Origin: Pseudovibrio ascidiaceicola
Lineage (GTDB): Bacteria > Pseudomonadota > Alphaproteobacteria > Rhizobiales > Stappiaceae
Direction of reading: 5' to 3'
DNA: 64,000 nt
Assembly: GCF_900114245.1 (NCBI RefSeq)
Contig: NZ_FOSK01000011.1
Location: forward strand, 148,976-212,975
Shown: positions 1 to 9,359 of the stretch, one piece after another
How the letters are laid out: every line of letters starts with the position of its first letter
How positions within the stretch are numbered: position 1 is the first letter of the stretch
The notes under the pieces: generated by a model
What the model saw: only the letters and a program-made list of their open reading frames with translations
What the model was told of the DNA's origin: nothing
Databases searched by the model: none
Program-made: the position numbers and the translations under genes

Positions 1-1
1 A

Positions 2-451
2 GCTCATCAGGGTACAGTCGATAAATTTGTCGGTGATGGGATGCTCGCTTTCTGGGGTGCTCCAAATGAGATGGAAGACCATGCCCGACGTGCGATCTCG
101 GCTGCAGAAGATATGGTCAGAGCTATCCAGCAGGCCAATGAAGCTGCGCCCGAGAATGCTTTGAACGTTCGGATTGCCATTCACACAGGCCCAGTAATTG
201 TTGGCAATGTGGGGGCCGTAGAGCGTTGGAATTACACCATTGTTGGCGATGCCGTGAATGTGTGCAGTCGCCTGCAAGGCCTTGGCGGCACCATCTCCTC
301 CGTTAAAGGAGCATGTGTGGTGTTGAGTGGTGAAACTGTCGAGAAAGCGGGCAGACCAGAAAATGTAACCCATCGTGGAAGCCATGATATTCGTGGCCGG
401 AAGGGTAAGGTCGAGGTTTGGCAGCTCAACTCGACCATATGCGACGACTAA
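2..451 (+). CDS. Class III adenylate/guanylate cyclase, C-terminal part (truncated by window edge)
   Basis: The reading frame is open from the first bases and ends at TAA 449-451, so only the last 149 residues of the protein are present. They form the second half of a class III nucleotide cyclase catalytic domain: a DKFVGDGMLAFWG segment with the second metal-binding Asp, and later the VGDAVNVCSR segment with the purine-selecting Asp and the transition-state Asn/Arg pair. The essential residues visible here are intact, so it is probably an active cyclase making cAMP from ATP. The N-terminal sensor or membrane region lies outside the window. A second cyclase is at 17276-18745. Family is secure; the choice of ATP over GTP is inferred. 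Confidence 0.9.
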   Translation, partial: AHQGTVDKFVGDGMLAFWGAPNEMEDHARRAISAAEDMVRAIQQANEAAPENALNVRIAIHTGPVIVGNVGAVERWNYTIVGDAVNVCSRLQGLGGTISSVKGACVVLSGETVEKAGRPENVTHRGSHDIRGRKGKVEVWQLNSTICDD

Positions 452-591
452 GAATCCCGGCATTGTCTTCTAGTTTAATTTAAGTGTGCTGCGTAACCCA
501 ACCTCATTGAAAGAAAGCCCTGTTCTAGTGTGGAAGCCGCGAAAGGTTTTCTCGCGTGCACTAGCAACAGATCAGTGAGGAAGGGACGCAC

Positions 592-2493
592 GTGAACCTG
601 CTTGACGTCAAAGGGTTGTCAGTAGAGTTTCATGGAGATGAAGGGCATCACCAAGTTGTCCGCGATGTGTCTTTTAGTGTCCCGGAAAACAAGTGCGTCG
701 CTTTGGTAGGTGAGTCAGGGTCTGGTAAGACCGTGATTTCCAGAGCAGTGATGGGTATACTTCCTGCAAAATCTCGTATCACTGCCGGGCAGATCTTGTT
801 CCGAGACAATCGTAAAAACGGTGAGCAAATAGATATTGCAAAGCTGCCTCCAGCTGGGCCTGCCATGCGTGCTATTCGTGGTGATCAGATTGCGATGATC
901 TTTCAAGAGCCAATGGTCTCGCTCTCTCCGCTGCACACGATTGGAGATCAGATCAGCGAAGCGGCAAAACTCCACCGCTTTGTTGGATCAAAAGAAGCGC
1001 AGGAACTGACCAAGGATATGCTTCGTTTGGTTCATTTTCCTGAGCCTGAGCGAGCAATCCGTGCTTATCCATTTGAGCTCTCTGGCGGCTTACGGCAACG
1101 GGCACTCATCGCAATGGCGATGATCTGCCGGCCCACACTTCTTATCGCAGATGAACCGACCACTGCATTAGATGTCACCATTCAGGCCGAAATTCTGAAG
1201 CTGATAAAGGAAGTGCAGGCCGAGCTGAACATGACGCTGCTTATGATCACGCATGACTTTGGTGTGGTCACAAACATGGCCGATGAAGTTGTCGTGGTTT
1301 ACAACGGTGAGGTCATGGAAAAAGGCAGTGTTGAAGACCTTTTCCTAACCCCGCAACATCCTTATCTGAAGGCTCTGCTCAACGCGGTTCCATCGCTTTC
1401 CATGGAACCGGATGAGCGTCTTGTTCCAATCCGCCCAATCAAACCACGCACTCATCACTCCGATTTGCAGCCACAACCGGTTGGTAAGACACATGCGTTT
1501 CGAGGAACAGCCCTCATAGAGCTTGAGGGAGTTTGTAAGAACTTCACATTCAAGAACCTGCGTGGCAAAAAACGCAGAGGTATGACAACAGCGCTCGACA
1601 ACGTATCTTTGACGGTCCGCAGAGGTGAATGCCTTGGCATTGTTGGAGAGTCTGGTTCCGGAAAGACCACTGCGTCTCTTGCAATGCTGCGAGCCTTTCC
1701 TCTGACACGTGGCAAGATCTCCTACACCACAGAGGATGGACCACGCGACATTCAGGGCTTCTCTGAAAAAGAGCTATTCCAATACCGTAAGAAGGCTCAA
1801 ATTATTTTTCAAGACCCGTTCTCTTCGCTAAACCCACGCCGAACACTCAACGAGATCTTGCAGGAACCACTCGTCATACATCGAATGGGCGACAGTTTGA
1901 GTCAGGGCGCCCGTATTCGAGAGCTGATCGACCTCGTTGGCCTGTCGCCGAGGTATCTACGCCGCTACCCACACTCCTTCTCCGGTGGTCAACGTCAACG
2001 TATTGGGATTGCAAGAGCGCTGGCGCTAAACCCGGAGTTCTTGATTTGCGATGAGCCGACATCAGCGCTTGATGTGTCTGTACAGGCACAGATCCTGAAC
2101 CTGCTCAAAGACCTGAAAGACGAGCTGGGCCTCACTTATGTTTTCGTCAGCCACAACCTTGCTGTGGTTGACTACATTTCCGATCGCGTTGCAGTCATGT
2201 GCAAAGGCAAGGTTGTTGAAGTCGGACCAACGCGGCAGATCATAGACAATCCCATTCACCCCTATACGCGCGCACTCCTCAAAGCGGTACCGGAACCCTC
2301 ATTAGATCACAAACTGGATTTCTCTTCTCTGGCAGGAACGGCAAGCTCAGACCCGACACAATGGCCGTCACCCTACCGGATGCGCTACACGACCGTTCCA
2401 TATTTGGTTGAAATAGAAACAGACCATTGGGTGTGTGCTCCGGGTATGGAGAGCATGCGTGATATTGTTGGTTTGGGAGGCAGCCACATATGA
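592..2493 (+). CDS. Peptide-type ABC importer, fused double ATP-binding protein
   Basis: This 633-residue protein is two complete ABC ATPases of the DppD/OppD-DppF/OppF class in one chain, as in YejF. The first has Walker A GESGSGKT at about 40-47, signature LSGGLRQR at about 163 and Walker [13 protein letters not shown]. The second has Walker A GESGSGKTT at about 352, signature SGGQRQR and LICDEPTSALD. The oligopeptide C-terminal motif follows each (NPIHPYTRALL in the second). It would hydrolyse ATP on the inner face of the membrane to power the permeases at 4533 and 5558. The start is GTG, preceded by GAGGAAGGG. Its stop overlaps the ATG of the binding protein (ATGA), showing tight co-translation. 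Substrate unknown, probably a peptide or modified peptide. Confidence 0.93.
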   Translation: MNLLDVKGLSVEFHGDEGHHQVVRDVSFSVPENKCVALVGESGSGKTVISRAVMGILPAKSRITAGQILFRDNRKNGEQIDIAKLPPAGPAMRAIRGDQIAMIFQEPMVSLSPLHTIGDQISEAAKLHRFVGSKEAQELTKDMLRLVHFPEPERAIRAYPFELSGGLRQRALIAMAMICRPTLLIADEPTTALDVTIQAEILKLIKEVQAELNMTLLMITHDFGVVTNMADEVVVVYNGEVMEKGSVEDLFLTPQHPYLKALLNAVPSLSMEPDERLVPIRPIKPRTHHSDLQPQPVGKTHAFRGTALIELEGVCKNFTFKNLRGKKRRGMTTALDNVSLTVRRGECLGIVGESGSGKTTASLAMLRAFPLTRGKISYTTEDGPRDIQGFSEKELFQYRKKAQIIFQDPFSSLNPRRTLNEILQEPLVIHRMGDSLSQGARIRELIDLVGLSPRYLRRYPHSFSGGQRQRIGIARALALNPEFLICDEPTSALDVSVQAQILNLLKDLKDELGLTYVFVSHNLAVVDYISDRVAVMCKGKVVEVGPTRQIIDNPIHPYTRALLKAVPEPSLDHKLDFSSLAGTASSDPTQWPSPYRMRYTTVPYLVEIETDHWVCAPGMESMRDIVGLGGSHI

Positions 2494-4406
2494 CAAGACT
2501 TAGCCTCCTTACTTCCACGATCATGTTTATCAGCCTAGCAGTACCCACTGCCTCGATGGCTCTGATCCTCAAGGAAACACCGGGGATTCCACCGGGCCTG
2601 CCATCCGTGGTGGATCGTGTGCCCAAAGAACCACTGGTGACGTACCCCGATGATATTGGCCGTGTAATCGGCGTGCAGGGCGGTGCGCTGCATACGCTTA
2701 TCTCACGGCCTAAAGACGTTCGCCTGATCAATGTGTGGGGTTATGCACGGCTGGTCGGGTACAATGAAAATCTCGAGCTAAATCCAGATATCTTGGAAAG
2801 CGTAGATAATCACTACGATAAGGTCTTCACTCTAAATCTGCGTGAAGGCCATAAATGGTCTGACGGCAGTTCCTTCAATTCAGAAGATTTTAGGTTCTGG
2901 TTTGAAGATGTTGCCTTAAATGAGGAACTTAACCCCATCGGTCTGCCGGGGTTCATGTTGGTGGATGGAGAAGGCCCCGAGTTCTCAGTTATCGATGAGA
3001 CCACAGTTCGCTTTGAGTGGCATGAGCCAAACCCTTTGTTTTTACAGGAACTTGCAAAAGCGCGCCCGCCGTTCATTTACCGGCCAGCGGCCTATATGAA
3101 GCAGTTCCATGAAGAATACGGAAACCCGGAGTTTATCCGCCAGATTGCCCGTATCGAGAAAGTGCGTGGGTGGGCACCTTTATTCAACCGTATGGACGAC
3201 ATGTACGGGGCATCCAATCCGCATATTCCTACATTACAGCCATGGGTGCCACGTAACACCTCGGGTGACCGCCGAGCAGTCATGGAACGAAATCCGTTTT
3301 TTCACCGGGTAGACAGTGCAGGCCAGCAACTTCCTTACATCGACCGCATCATTATGGATGTGGTCGATGGAAAACTCATCCCAGCAAAAACGCTGGCAGG
3401 CGAGAGTGATCTGCAAGCGCGTGGACTAGGCTTCTCTGATATTTCCGTGCTTAAACGCGGTGAGCAAACACAGGATTACGACACGCGACTTTGGCTCAAC
3501 TCAAAAGGCTCTGAGATTTCGATCCTGCCTAATCTCAGTGTTAAAGACCCGGCATGGCGCAAACTCATGCAAGATCGTAGATTTCGCCACGCGCTTTCAT
3601 TGGGCATTGATCGCGAACTCATAAACAAAGTGCTCTATTTTGGTTTAGGTCGAGCGGGCAACGACACTGTTCTCAACATTTCTCCGCTGTATCAGCCAGA
3701 TTTTCAAACGGCCTGGGCGGAGTTTAATCCAGATCTTGCCAACCAGTTGCTGGATGATATCGGACTGACAGACAGACGAGGAGACGGCGTTCGCTTGTTG
3801 GAAGACGGGCGCCCACTGCAACTCATCATTGAAATCACAGGTGAGAGTACTGAACAGGATGATGCGCTGGAACTTGTCGCCGAAACATGGAAGGAGATCG
3901 GCGTCTCTGCCTTCATCCGACCAAGCCAGCGCGATACGATCCGGGCCCGTGCCCTTTCTGGCGCTTTAATGATGTCGGTTTGGTCCGGTTTTGAAAATGG
4001 CGTGCCAACAGCAGATATGCCGCCTATAGACTATGCTCCCACGCGTGAAGACTTTCTCTCATGGGCTCCCTGGGGCAATTATTATGAAAGTGACGGCCAT
4101 GCAGGTGTGAAACCTGACTGGCCCCCAGCAATCCGCTTGGTGGAGCTCTTCGACCAATGGCTGGTGAGCAGTAGTTTTGAAGAACGAGACATGATCTGGG
4201 AGCAAATCTTGCAGATCCACGCGGATGAGACAATTCATATTGGTCTGGTTAACGCAGTCCGACACCCGGTTGTTGTTAAAGGATTATTGAACGTACCTGA
4301 AATGGGCATTTATGGTTGGGATCCTGGAGCACAGTTCGGCATCCACCGTATGGATCTCTTCTTCTTTGAAGACCTCTTGCCTGATGAAGATGATCTGTCT
4401 CGTTGA
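2490..4406 (+). CDS. ABC importer periplasmic substrate-binding protein, family 5
   Basis: A 638-residue family 5 (peptide/nickel/opine type) extracellular solute-binding protein. The first 24 or so residues are a Sec signal peptide (MTRLSLLTSTIMFISLAVP then an Ala-containing cleavage region). The family core follows: LNLREGHKWSDGSSF with the following helix, and the later RFRHALSLGIDRELIN segment. At over 600 residues it is longer than DppA and closer to YejA-like proteins, which bind larger or modified peptides. It is translated from the ATGA overlap with the ATPase gene. A 126-nt gap with a hairpin separates it from the permeases. The ligand cannot be read from sequence. Confidence 0.92.
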   Translation: MTRLSLLTSTIMFISLAVPTASMALILKETPGIPPGLPSVVDRVPKEPLVTYPDDIGRVIGVQGGALHTLISRPKDVRLINVWGYARLVGYNENLELNPDILESVDNHYDKVFTLNLREGHKWSDGSSFNSEDFRFWFEDVALNEELNPIGLPGFMLVDGEGPEFSVIDETTVRFEWHEPNPLFLQELAKARPPFIYRPAAYMKQFHEEYGNPEFIRQIARIEKVRGWAPLFNRMDDMYGASNPHIPTLQPWVPRNTSGDRRAVMERNPFFHRVDSAGQQLPYIDRIIMDVVDGKLIPAKTLAGESDLQARGLGFSDISVLKRGEQTQDYDTRLWLNSKGSEISILPNLSVKDPAWRKLMQDRRFRHALSLGIDRELINKVLYFGLGRAGNDTVLNISPLYQPDFQTAWAEFNPDLANQLLDDIGLTDRRGDGVRLLEDGRPLQLIIEITGESTEQDDALELVAETWKEIGVSAFIRPSQRDTIRARALSGALMMSVWSGFENGVPTADMPPIDYAPTREDFLSWAPWGNYYESDGHAGVKPDWPPAIRLVELFDQWLVSSSFEERDMIWEQILQIHADETIHIGLVNAVRHPVVVKGLLNVPEMGIYGWDPGAQFGIHRMDLFFFEDLLPDEDDLSR

Positions 4407-4494
4407 TTTTCTCACTTGCCTTAAGCGCGGACTAATAGGGCTTCTCAAACCTGATTAGATTTTCTCAGAGAAAGCCAAGAGAGCTCCTTTAGAC

Positions 4495-4517
4495 TTCTCC
4501 CACGAGTGGTGTGAGAA
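4495..4517 (+). other. Stem-loop just upstream of permease gene
   Basis: TTCTCCCAC (4495-4503) pairs with GTGTGAGAA (4509-4517) around a 5-nt loop with one internal mismatch. It lies between the binding-protein and permease genes and ends about 16 nt before the permease start. It has no U-run, so it is more likely an mRNA-stability or processing structure that raises binding protein over permease than a true terminator. This role is inferred. Confidence 0.4.
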
Positions 4518-4532
4518 AAGAAAGGGAAGCGG

Positions 4533-5561
4533 GTGCTCAATTACATCCTGCGGCGACTGTTGGTGATGATACCAACGCTTGCTGCCATCAGTTTCCTGAT
4601 TTTTTTCATCATCGAATTGCCAGAAGGGGACTATATCTCCAATCAGATCTCCATGCTCCGCTCAACCGGAGAAAGTGCTTCCATTGGCAGATTGGAGTTT
4701 CTGCGCAAAGAGTTTGCTCTCGATCGGCCATTTGTGGAACGCTACGGCATATGGGTAGGGCTCTGGCCCGGACCCAATGGATTTGATGGGTTAATTCAGG
4801 GCAATTGGGGATGGTCCTTTGAGTATGACCAACCAGTTGGCGAAGTGGTCGGTCCAACATTACCGCTCACAGTAGCGCTCAATCTGGCCACAGTCCTTTT
4901 TATTTACTGTGTTGCCTTTCCCATCGGCATTTACTCCGCAACGCACCAGTATTCGGTCGGAGATTACACCTTTACGCTTATTGGGTATCTCGGCCTCGCA
5001 ACCCCGAACTTCCTCTTGGCATTGGTTTTAATGTACCTGGCGAACAGTTGGTTCGGGCTGACGGTAGGCGGCATCATGGAGGAGCACTACATCGGCGAGC
5101 CCATGAGTGGTGGCAAAGTTCTGTCTATTGTGGCGCATTTGATTGTTCCGGTGATCGTCATCGGAACATCTGGCACTGCTGCGATGATCCGTCGACTACG
5201 CGCCAATCTATTGGACGAAATCTACAAGCAATACGTCACCACTGCCCGTTCCAAAGGAATGCGAGAAAGCAAACTCCTCGTCAAATACCCCCTTCGTGTC
5301 GCACTCAACCCCTTCATCGCAGATATAGGCAACCTTATCCCTTCGCTTGTGTCAGGTTCGGTTATTGTTTCTGTCGTTCTCAATCTTCCCACTGTCGGTC
5401 CTGTCCTTCTTGGGGCGCTTCAATCGCAGGACCAGTTTCTTGCAGGGTTTATTCTCCTCTTCGTCTCCATCCTCACATTGATTGGCATGTTGGTCTCTGA
5501 TGTCTTGCTTGGTTATCTGGATCCACGAATTCGCCTTGGAAAAGAAGGGGCGAGACAATGA
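4533..5561 (+). CDS. Peptide-type ABC importer permease (DppB/YejB class)
   Basis: A 342-residue inner-membrane permease of the binding-protein-dependent transport family. The N-terminus MLNYILRRLLVMIPTL is the classic DppB/OppB first helix. It is followed by a periplasmic loop of about 90 residues and five further hydrophobic segments. The cytoplasmic EAA-type loop is around YVTTARSKGMRES, which docks the ATPase. The start is GTG 4533 with GAAAGGGAAG just upstream. The stop overlaps the next permease start (ATGA at 5558). The two permeases should form the heterodimeric channel of this importer. Confidence 0.93.
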   Translation: MLNYILRRLLVMIPTLAAISFLIFFIIELPEGDYISNQISMLRSTGESASIGRLEFLRKEFALDRPFVERYGIWVGLWPGPNGFDGLIQGNWGWSFEYDQPVGEVVGPTLPLTVALNLATVLFIYCVAFPIGIYSATHQYSVGDYTFTLIGYLGLATPNFLLALVLMYLANSWFGLTVGGIMEEHYIGEPMSGGKVLSIVAHLIVPVIVIGTSGTAAMIRRLRANLLDEIYKQYVTTARSKGMRESKLLVKYPLRVALNPFIADIGNLIPSLVSGSVIVSVVLNLPTVGPVLLGALQSQDQFLAGFILLFVSILTLIGMLVSDVLLGYLDPRIRLGKEGARQ

Positions 5562-6730
5562 GCCCGGGCGAACGTGGAGAGGACAAAGCAGAGCACTACG
5601 TCAACCCTAAGGGCTTTGATCCTAAAGATGTTGAGATACTAACCCGAGAGCAAGAGAGATATTATCAGGCTCCTCAATGGAAGATCATCTGGTGGAAATT
5701 CCGCAAGCACAAACTGGCAGTTCTCTCCGCGATCATCCTCTTCTTTTTCTACTTGTGCGTCCCTTTTGCCGAAATCATTGCACCGTATCCGGTGGCAAAA
5801 CGAAACGTAGACTTCCTCTTTGCCCCACCACAAGCCATCCACCTGTTCCATGAAGGCAAACTGGTAGGACCCTTTGTGTATGGCCTAAATCCTTCAGTTG
5901 ATCTGGAAAATCTGAAGTGGGTCTATGAGACAGACACCACAAAAGTCCAAAAAATCCGGTTCTTCTGTAAAGGAGAACCCTACAAGTTCTGGGGGCTGTT
6001 TCCCGCAAGCTTTCACGTCATTTGCCCCGCGAAAGACGGCACGCTTTTCATCGCAGGAACGGACAGATTGGGGCGAGATCAATACTCTGGGCTCGTCTAT
6101 GGAGCACGGCTGTCTCTTACAATTGGCCTTGTCGGAGTAAGCATATCCATGGTGCTTGGCGTCTTGTTGGGCGGACTTGCTGGCTTCTTCGGTGGGTGGA
6201 TCGATAGCTCAATTCAACGCGTTATAGAAATTATGCGCTCGCTGCCAGAACTCCCGCTCTGGATGGCTCTGTCTGCGGCCTTGCCGATAACATGGTCGCC
6301 GGTTTGGATTTACTTTGGCCTGACCGTCATTCTGGGTCTGCTGGACTGGCCGGGCTTAGCGCGTGCTGTCAGATCAAAATTGCTCTCACTGCGAGAAGAA
6401 GAATATGCCAAGGCCGCGGCGCTCATGGGTGCTAGCCCTAGTCGTATTATTGTCAAACATCTGCTCCCCGGCTTTACAAGCCATCTGGTTGCTTCTGCAA
6501 CGCTTTCTGTACCTGCGATGATACTCGGTGAAACGGCACTTTCTTTCTTGAATCTTGGATTGAGAAGGCCTGCGGTCTCATGGGGTGTTCTTCTCAATGA
6601 AGCTCAGAATATTTCTGTCGTTACCATTTATCCGTGGTTGATGGCGCCGGTTATTCCGATCATCATTGTCGTGCTTGCCTTCAACTTCATGGGCGACGGG
6701 CTGCGCGATGCAGCTGATCCTTACAAGTAG
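5558..6730 (+). CDS. Peptide-type ABC importer permease (DppC/YejE class) with a large periplasmic insert
   Basis: A 390-residue DppC-type permease, long for a family usually near 300. Residues 1-50 are a hydrophilic cytoplasmic leader, and the first membrane helix is at about 53-73 (LAVLSAIILFFFYLCVPFAE). Before the GTDRLGRDQYSGLVYGAR motif that normally follows closely, about 100 extra residues would sit in the periplasm. They contain two cysteines (in FFCKGEP and HVICPAKD) that could form a disulphide. Four or five more helices and an EAA loop (AKAAALMGASPSRIIVKHLLPG) follow. It overlaps the preceding gene by 4 nt. The insert may contact the unusually long binding protein; that is inference. 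Confidence 0.92.
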   Translation: MSPGERGEDKAEHYVNPKGFDPKDVEILTREQERYYQAPQWKIIWWKFRKHKLAVLSAIILFFFYLCVPFAEIIAPYPVAKRNVDFLFAPPQAIHLFHEGKLVGPFVYGLNPSVDLENLKWVYETDTTKVQKIRFFCKGEPYKFWGLFPASFHVICPAKDGTLFIAGTDRLGRDQYSGLVYGARLSLTIGLVGVSISMVLGVLLGGLAGFFGGWIDSSIQRVIEIMRSLPELPLWMALSAALPITWSPVWIYFGLTVILGLLDWPGLARAVRSKLLSLREEEYAKAAALMGASPSRIIVKHLLPGFTSHLVASATLSVPAMILGETALSFLNLGLRRPAVSWGVLLNEAQNISVVTIYPWLMAPVIPIIIVVLAFNFMGDGLRDAADPYK

Positions 6731-6747
6731 CTGGAGTTTCACAGATA

Positions 6748-7332
6748 ATGGAAGAACTCTCAGATGATTGGGATCGTCAGTACGAGGCAGGCCGTTGGCA
6801 TTTTCTGAATGATATCAAAGAAGCAGCTCGCTACGGAATCCTCTCCGCGTGGCTAGGGCAGACAGGAACCACGCGGGCAGTACTTGATGTCGGCTGTGGT
6901 GAAGCAATTTTGTATCACTATCTCAAATCATCAGGCCTGCAACGATACTGTGGTGTAGACCTCTCAGAAATTGCTCTAGGCAACGCTAATGTGGCAGAGG
7001 AATGTGTGCAGCTTGTGCAGTCTGACCTTGAGAGTTTCAACGTTAAAACGGCGGATAAATTTTCAGCAATTGTCTTCAATGAAGTGCTCTATTTCTGCGA
7101 GGAACCAGAGTTACAGCTCAACCGTTACGCAAAATTTCTTGAAGACAATGGCGTTATCGCAATCTCCATGTACACACCTGCACGAGAAAAATCGGGAGCA
7201 AACAGATCTATCCAGAAGGTTTGGAGTGAAACAGACAAATCTGACCACTGGAAGGTGCTAGATGATTTGGAGCTGAAGTCATGTTCAAAGAATGTCGGTT
7301 GGAAACTCCGGCTCGTCAGACCTGTCCGTTAG
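6748..7332 (+). CDS. Class I SAM-dependent methyltransferase (NodS-like)
   Basis: This 194-residue protein carries the Rossmann methyltransferase motif I VLDVGCGEA at about residues 47-55, an acidic residue at the end of beta 2 (CGVDLSEIAL), and post-I FNEVLYF. The N-terminus DDWDRQYEAGRWHFLND is typical of methyltransferases acting on small molecules or sugars, including the NodS group that N-methylates the sugar of Nod factor precursors. It starts 17 nt after the permease stop and is probably the last gene of the importer operon. Its 3' end overlaps that of the convergent deacetylase gene by 17 nt. The acceptor could be the imported peptide or the glycan made by the neighbouring operon. Confidence 0.85.
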   Translation: MEELSDDWDRQYEAGRWHFLNDIKEAARYGILSAWLGQTGTTRAVLDVGCGEAILYHYLKSSGLQRYCGVDLSEIALGNANVAEECVQLVQSDLESFNVKTADKFSAIVFNEVLYFCEEPELQLNRYAKFLEDNGVIAISMYTPAREKSGANRSIQKVWSETDKSDHWKVLDDLELKSCSKNVGWKLRLVRPVR

Positions 7333-8167
7333 CCAAAGTAAAATCGCGTTTTGCCTCATCCAGAAGGTCTTGAGAACTAAGCCACCTAACTGCGGGGTGA
7401 GCAGAGGTGAGCTTGAAAAATACCTCCAAAAATTCAGAGCACCCCTCACCGTGGTCAAGGTGATGTGTCAGTAATCCAATCGGCTCACTTGTATTGGTTC
7501 GCCGTCGGCAAAGCTGCAGGTCTAGCCGTCTACGAGCTGCATCCCAACCGATAAAGCGCTTGTTTTTCTTCCATTTAATGATGTCGATATGGCTTTGGAG
7601 ACGTGGAAGGCGAAAATGATTGATCCAGGTGAATGCGGATAATCCGTAGTCTCCTTGTTGCCTGAGAAGTTGCACTGCACGCGGTGCAATCCGGTTCCAC
7701 GGAGGCACAAATAAAGGCACAAAGTGCTTTCCAAATAAATTTTGTAGGATCACCCGACCTTCTGCTAATTCTTTTGCCATCTCTTTTGATGTTCGTCGCC
7801 ACCCAAACTCACTGGCCTTCTCGCCGTACGATTTCATCTGATAATTCTTGTGTTGCCAACCATGATGAACGATATGAACCTCTTGCGCCGTGACAAGACG
7901 CTGGGCGAGTGCTTCTGTCGCAAATTTTGGAATAACGGCAAGCGAAAGCGGAATACCGAACTGGCCAGAGAACGCAAGTAGCTCTTCAAGTGCAGGTGTT
8001 GGCGAAACAGCGTCATCATCCCGCCACCAGAACTTCACTGTAAGGCCGCGCTCTTCGAACCAATTGAGGTGCTGGCTGAGGTGCTGTTCAAATGCCTCTT
8101 GATCGTTGCCAGCAATATATCCTGTCTCCGGAACAGACTTAATGACAGGGGCAGAACTAGAGATCAC
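7316..8167 (-). CDS. Polysaccharide deacetylase-like protein
   Basis: A 283-residue protein of the NodB/polysaccharide deacetylase-like fold. It contains WWRDDDAV (the acidic metal-binding region), HIVHHGWQHKNY (metal histidines), FVPPWNRI and LLTHHLDHG, which match the ordered motifs of carbohydrate esterase family 4-like proteins. The frame is open further upstream, but a GTG at 8165-8167 preceded by GGGAAAGGAACG gives an 11-nt overlap with the upstream glycosyltransferase, so I take that start. It is the last gene of a five-gene minus-strand set. It would remove N-acetyl groups from a glycan or lipid-linked sugar; no signal peptide is seen, so it may act in the cytoplasm. Substrate unknown. 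Confidence 0.8.
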   Translation of the reverse strand: MISSSAPVIKSVPETGYIAGNDQEAFEQHLSQHLNWFEERGLTVKFWWRDDDAVSPTPALEELLAFSGQFGIPLSLAVIPKFATEALAQRLVTAQEVHIVHHGWQHKNYQMKSYGEKASEFGWRRTSKEMAKELAEGRVILQNLFGKHFVPLFVPPWNRIAPRAVQLLRQQGDYGLSAFTWINHFRLPRLQSHIDIIKWKKNKRFIGWDAARRRLDLQLCRRRTNTSEPIGLLTHHLDHGEGCSEFLEVFFKLTSAHPAVRWLSSQDLLDEAKRDFTLANGQV

Positions 8168-9359
8168 GAGAAACGTTCCTTTCCCAGATAATTCCGAGCG
8201 CGTGATCCATCGGCGTTTCCATGCCAAGATCTGCGGCCAGCACCTGAGCTGAAATCTCCGCCCCATTGAGTGCCACATGTAAATCTGGGGCGGGAAGGGA
8301 GAGTGCTTTTTGTGCTGCTTGTGCAAGCGTATTAGCACTAAGCACTTTTTCGGGAACGGCGACGGCTCGATGATGTTTCATAAGGCTGAGTGCGCGTTGT
8401 GTCTGTTCGGTCTCAGCTTCTTGCGCAAAAGGAACAAGAACGGATGGAATGCCTGCGCGTAGAATATCGACAACCGTGTTGTAACCAGCTTGAGAAATGG
8501 AAAGTTTGGCGTTCTTTAGAAGCGCGGGGAAGTCTTTGCGAGCTCGCTCAATAATGAGCTGTGATGAGGAGTGTTTGGAAAGCTGGCGGAACTCAGCGTC
8601 GGGAACGTCCTGTCCAACGAGCACGCGCCACCGGTGACTGATGTTGGGCGACATATGGTTGGGAGCAGAAAGCGCGGCCCGTAACAAAGCAGAACCGACA
8701 GCCCCACCTCCACATGAAACGATAATTTCGTCCACCCCGTCAGTTGACGTTGCAGATGTTGTACGGTCATCACTGATGTAACCCGTGTAGCGGATATGTG
8801 AGTTCACCTTGTTGGAGAATGGAAAACTCTCGTCAAACGTAATGAGTTGCGGGTCTGAATGGACAAGGATCCGGTCATAAAAGGCAGAGGCTTGTGAAGC
8901 CATCCATTCTTCTTTCCAAAGCTCGTCCTTGCGCACCAGAATATCACGCACGGAGCAAACGACCCACGGTGGGGTGAGCTTGCTACCAGCGCACTCAAGA
9001 AGACGCGTCATCTCAGCTGCAAACATCCTGCGCCCAAACGGGTAGGTTTCCGTGATCAGCAGGTCAAAATGCTCGGAGGAAAAAGCAGAAAGCGTAGCCG
9101 TGATGCGCTTTTCCCACCAGGCTTCATCAATCGGGTTATTATGTTCGTCCAGCAAAACATCAAACTTCGCGCTGGCAGCACGCACAGCAGGTAACCGGAC
9201 AACAGAAAGGCCATCGCAATTAAGCGTGTCAGGAATACGGTTCCCAGTTGCCAGTGTCACTGCAATGCCTTGACGAACCAGCGCCTTGGCGAGCGCCACA
9301 GCCCGAACGATATGGCCCGAGCCAAGCAAATGCTGAACATGGATGAAGGCTTTCATCAT
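8157..9359 (-). CDS. GT-B glycosyltransferase, MurG-like (GT28-related)
   Basis: A 400-residue GT-B fold glycosyltransferase. The N-terminal HVQHLLGSGHIVRA resembles the glycine-rich acceptor loop of MurG. The C-terminal half has IVSCGGGAVGS, then SISQAGYNTVVDILRAGIPS and LVPFAQEAETEQ, the nucleotide-sugar donor site of the GT28/MurG group. ATGATG overlaps the stop of the previous gene and follows GGAGG, so the start may be 9359 or 9356. It is the fourth gene of the operon and probably adds an amino sugar or related residue from a UDP donor. Donor and acceptor cannot be determined. Confidence 0.85.
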   Translation of the reverse strand: MMKAFIHVQHLLGSGHIVRAVALAKALVRQGIAVTLATGNRIPDTLNCDGLSVVRLPAVRAASAKFDVLLDEHNNPIDEAWWEKRITATLSAFSSEHFDLLITETYPFGRRMFAAEMTRLLECAGSKLTPPWVVCSVRDILVRKDELWKEEWMASQASAFYDRILVHSDPQLITFDESFPFSNKVNSHIRYTGYISDDRTTSATSTDGVDEIIVSCGGGAVGSALLRAALSAPNHMSPNISHRWRVLVGQDVPDAEFRQLSKHSSSQLIIERARKDFPALLKNAKLSISQAGYNTVVDILRAGIPSVLVPFAQEAETEQTQRALSLMKHHRAVAVPEKVLSANTLAQAAQKALSLPAPDLHVALNGAEISAQVLAADLGMETPMDHALGIIWERNVSRDL

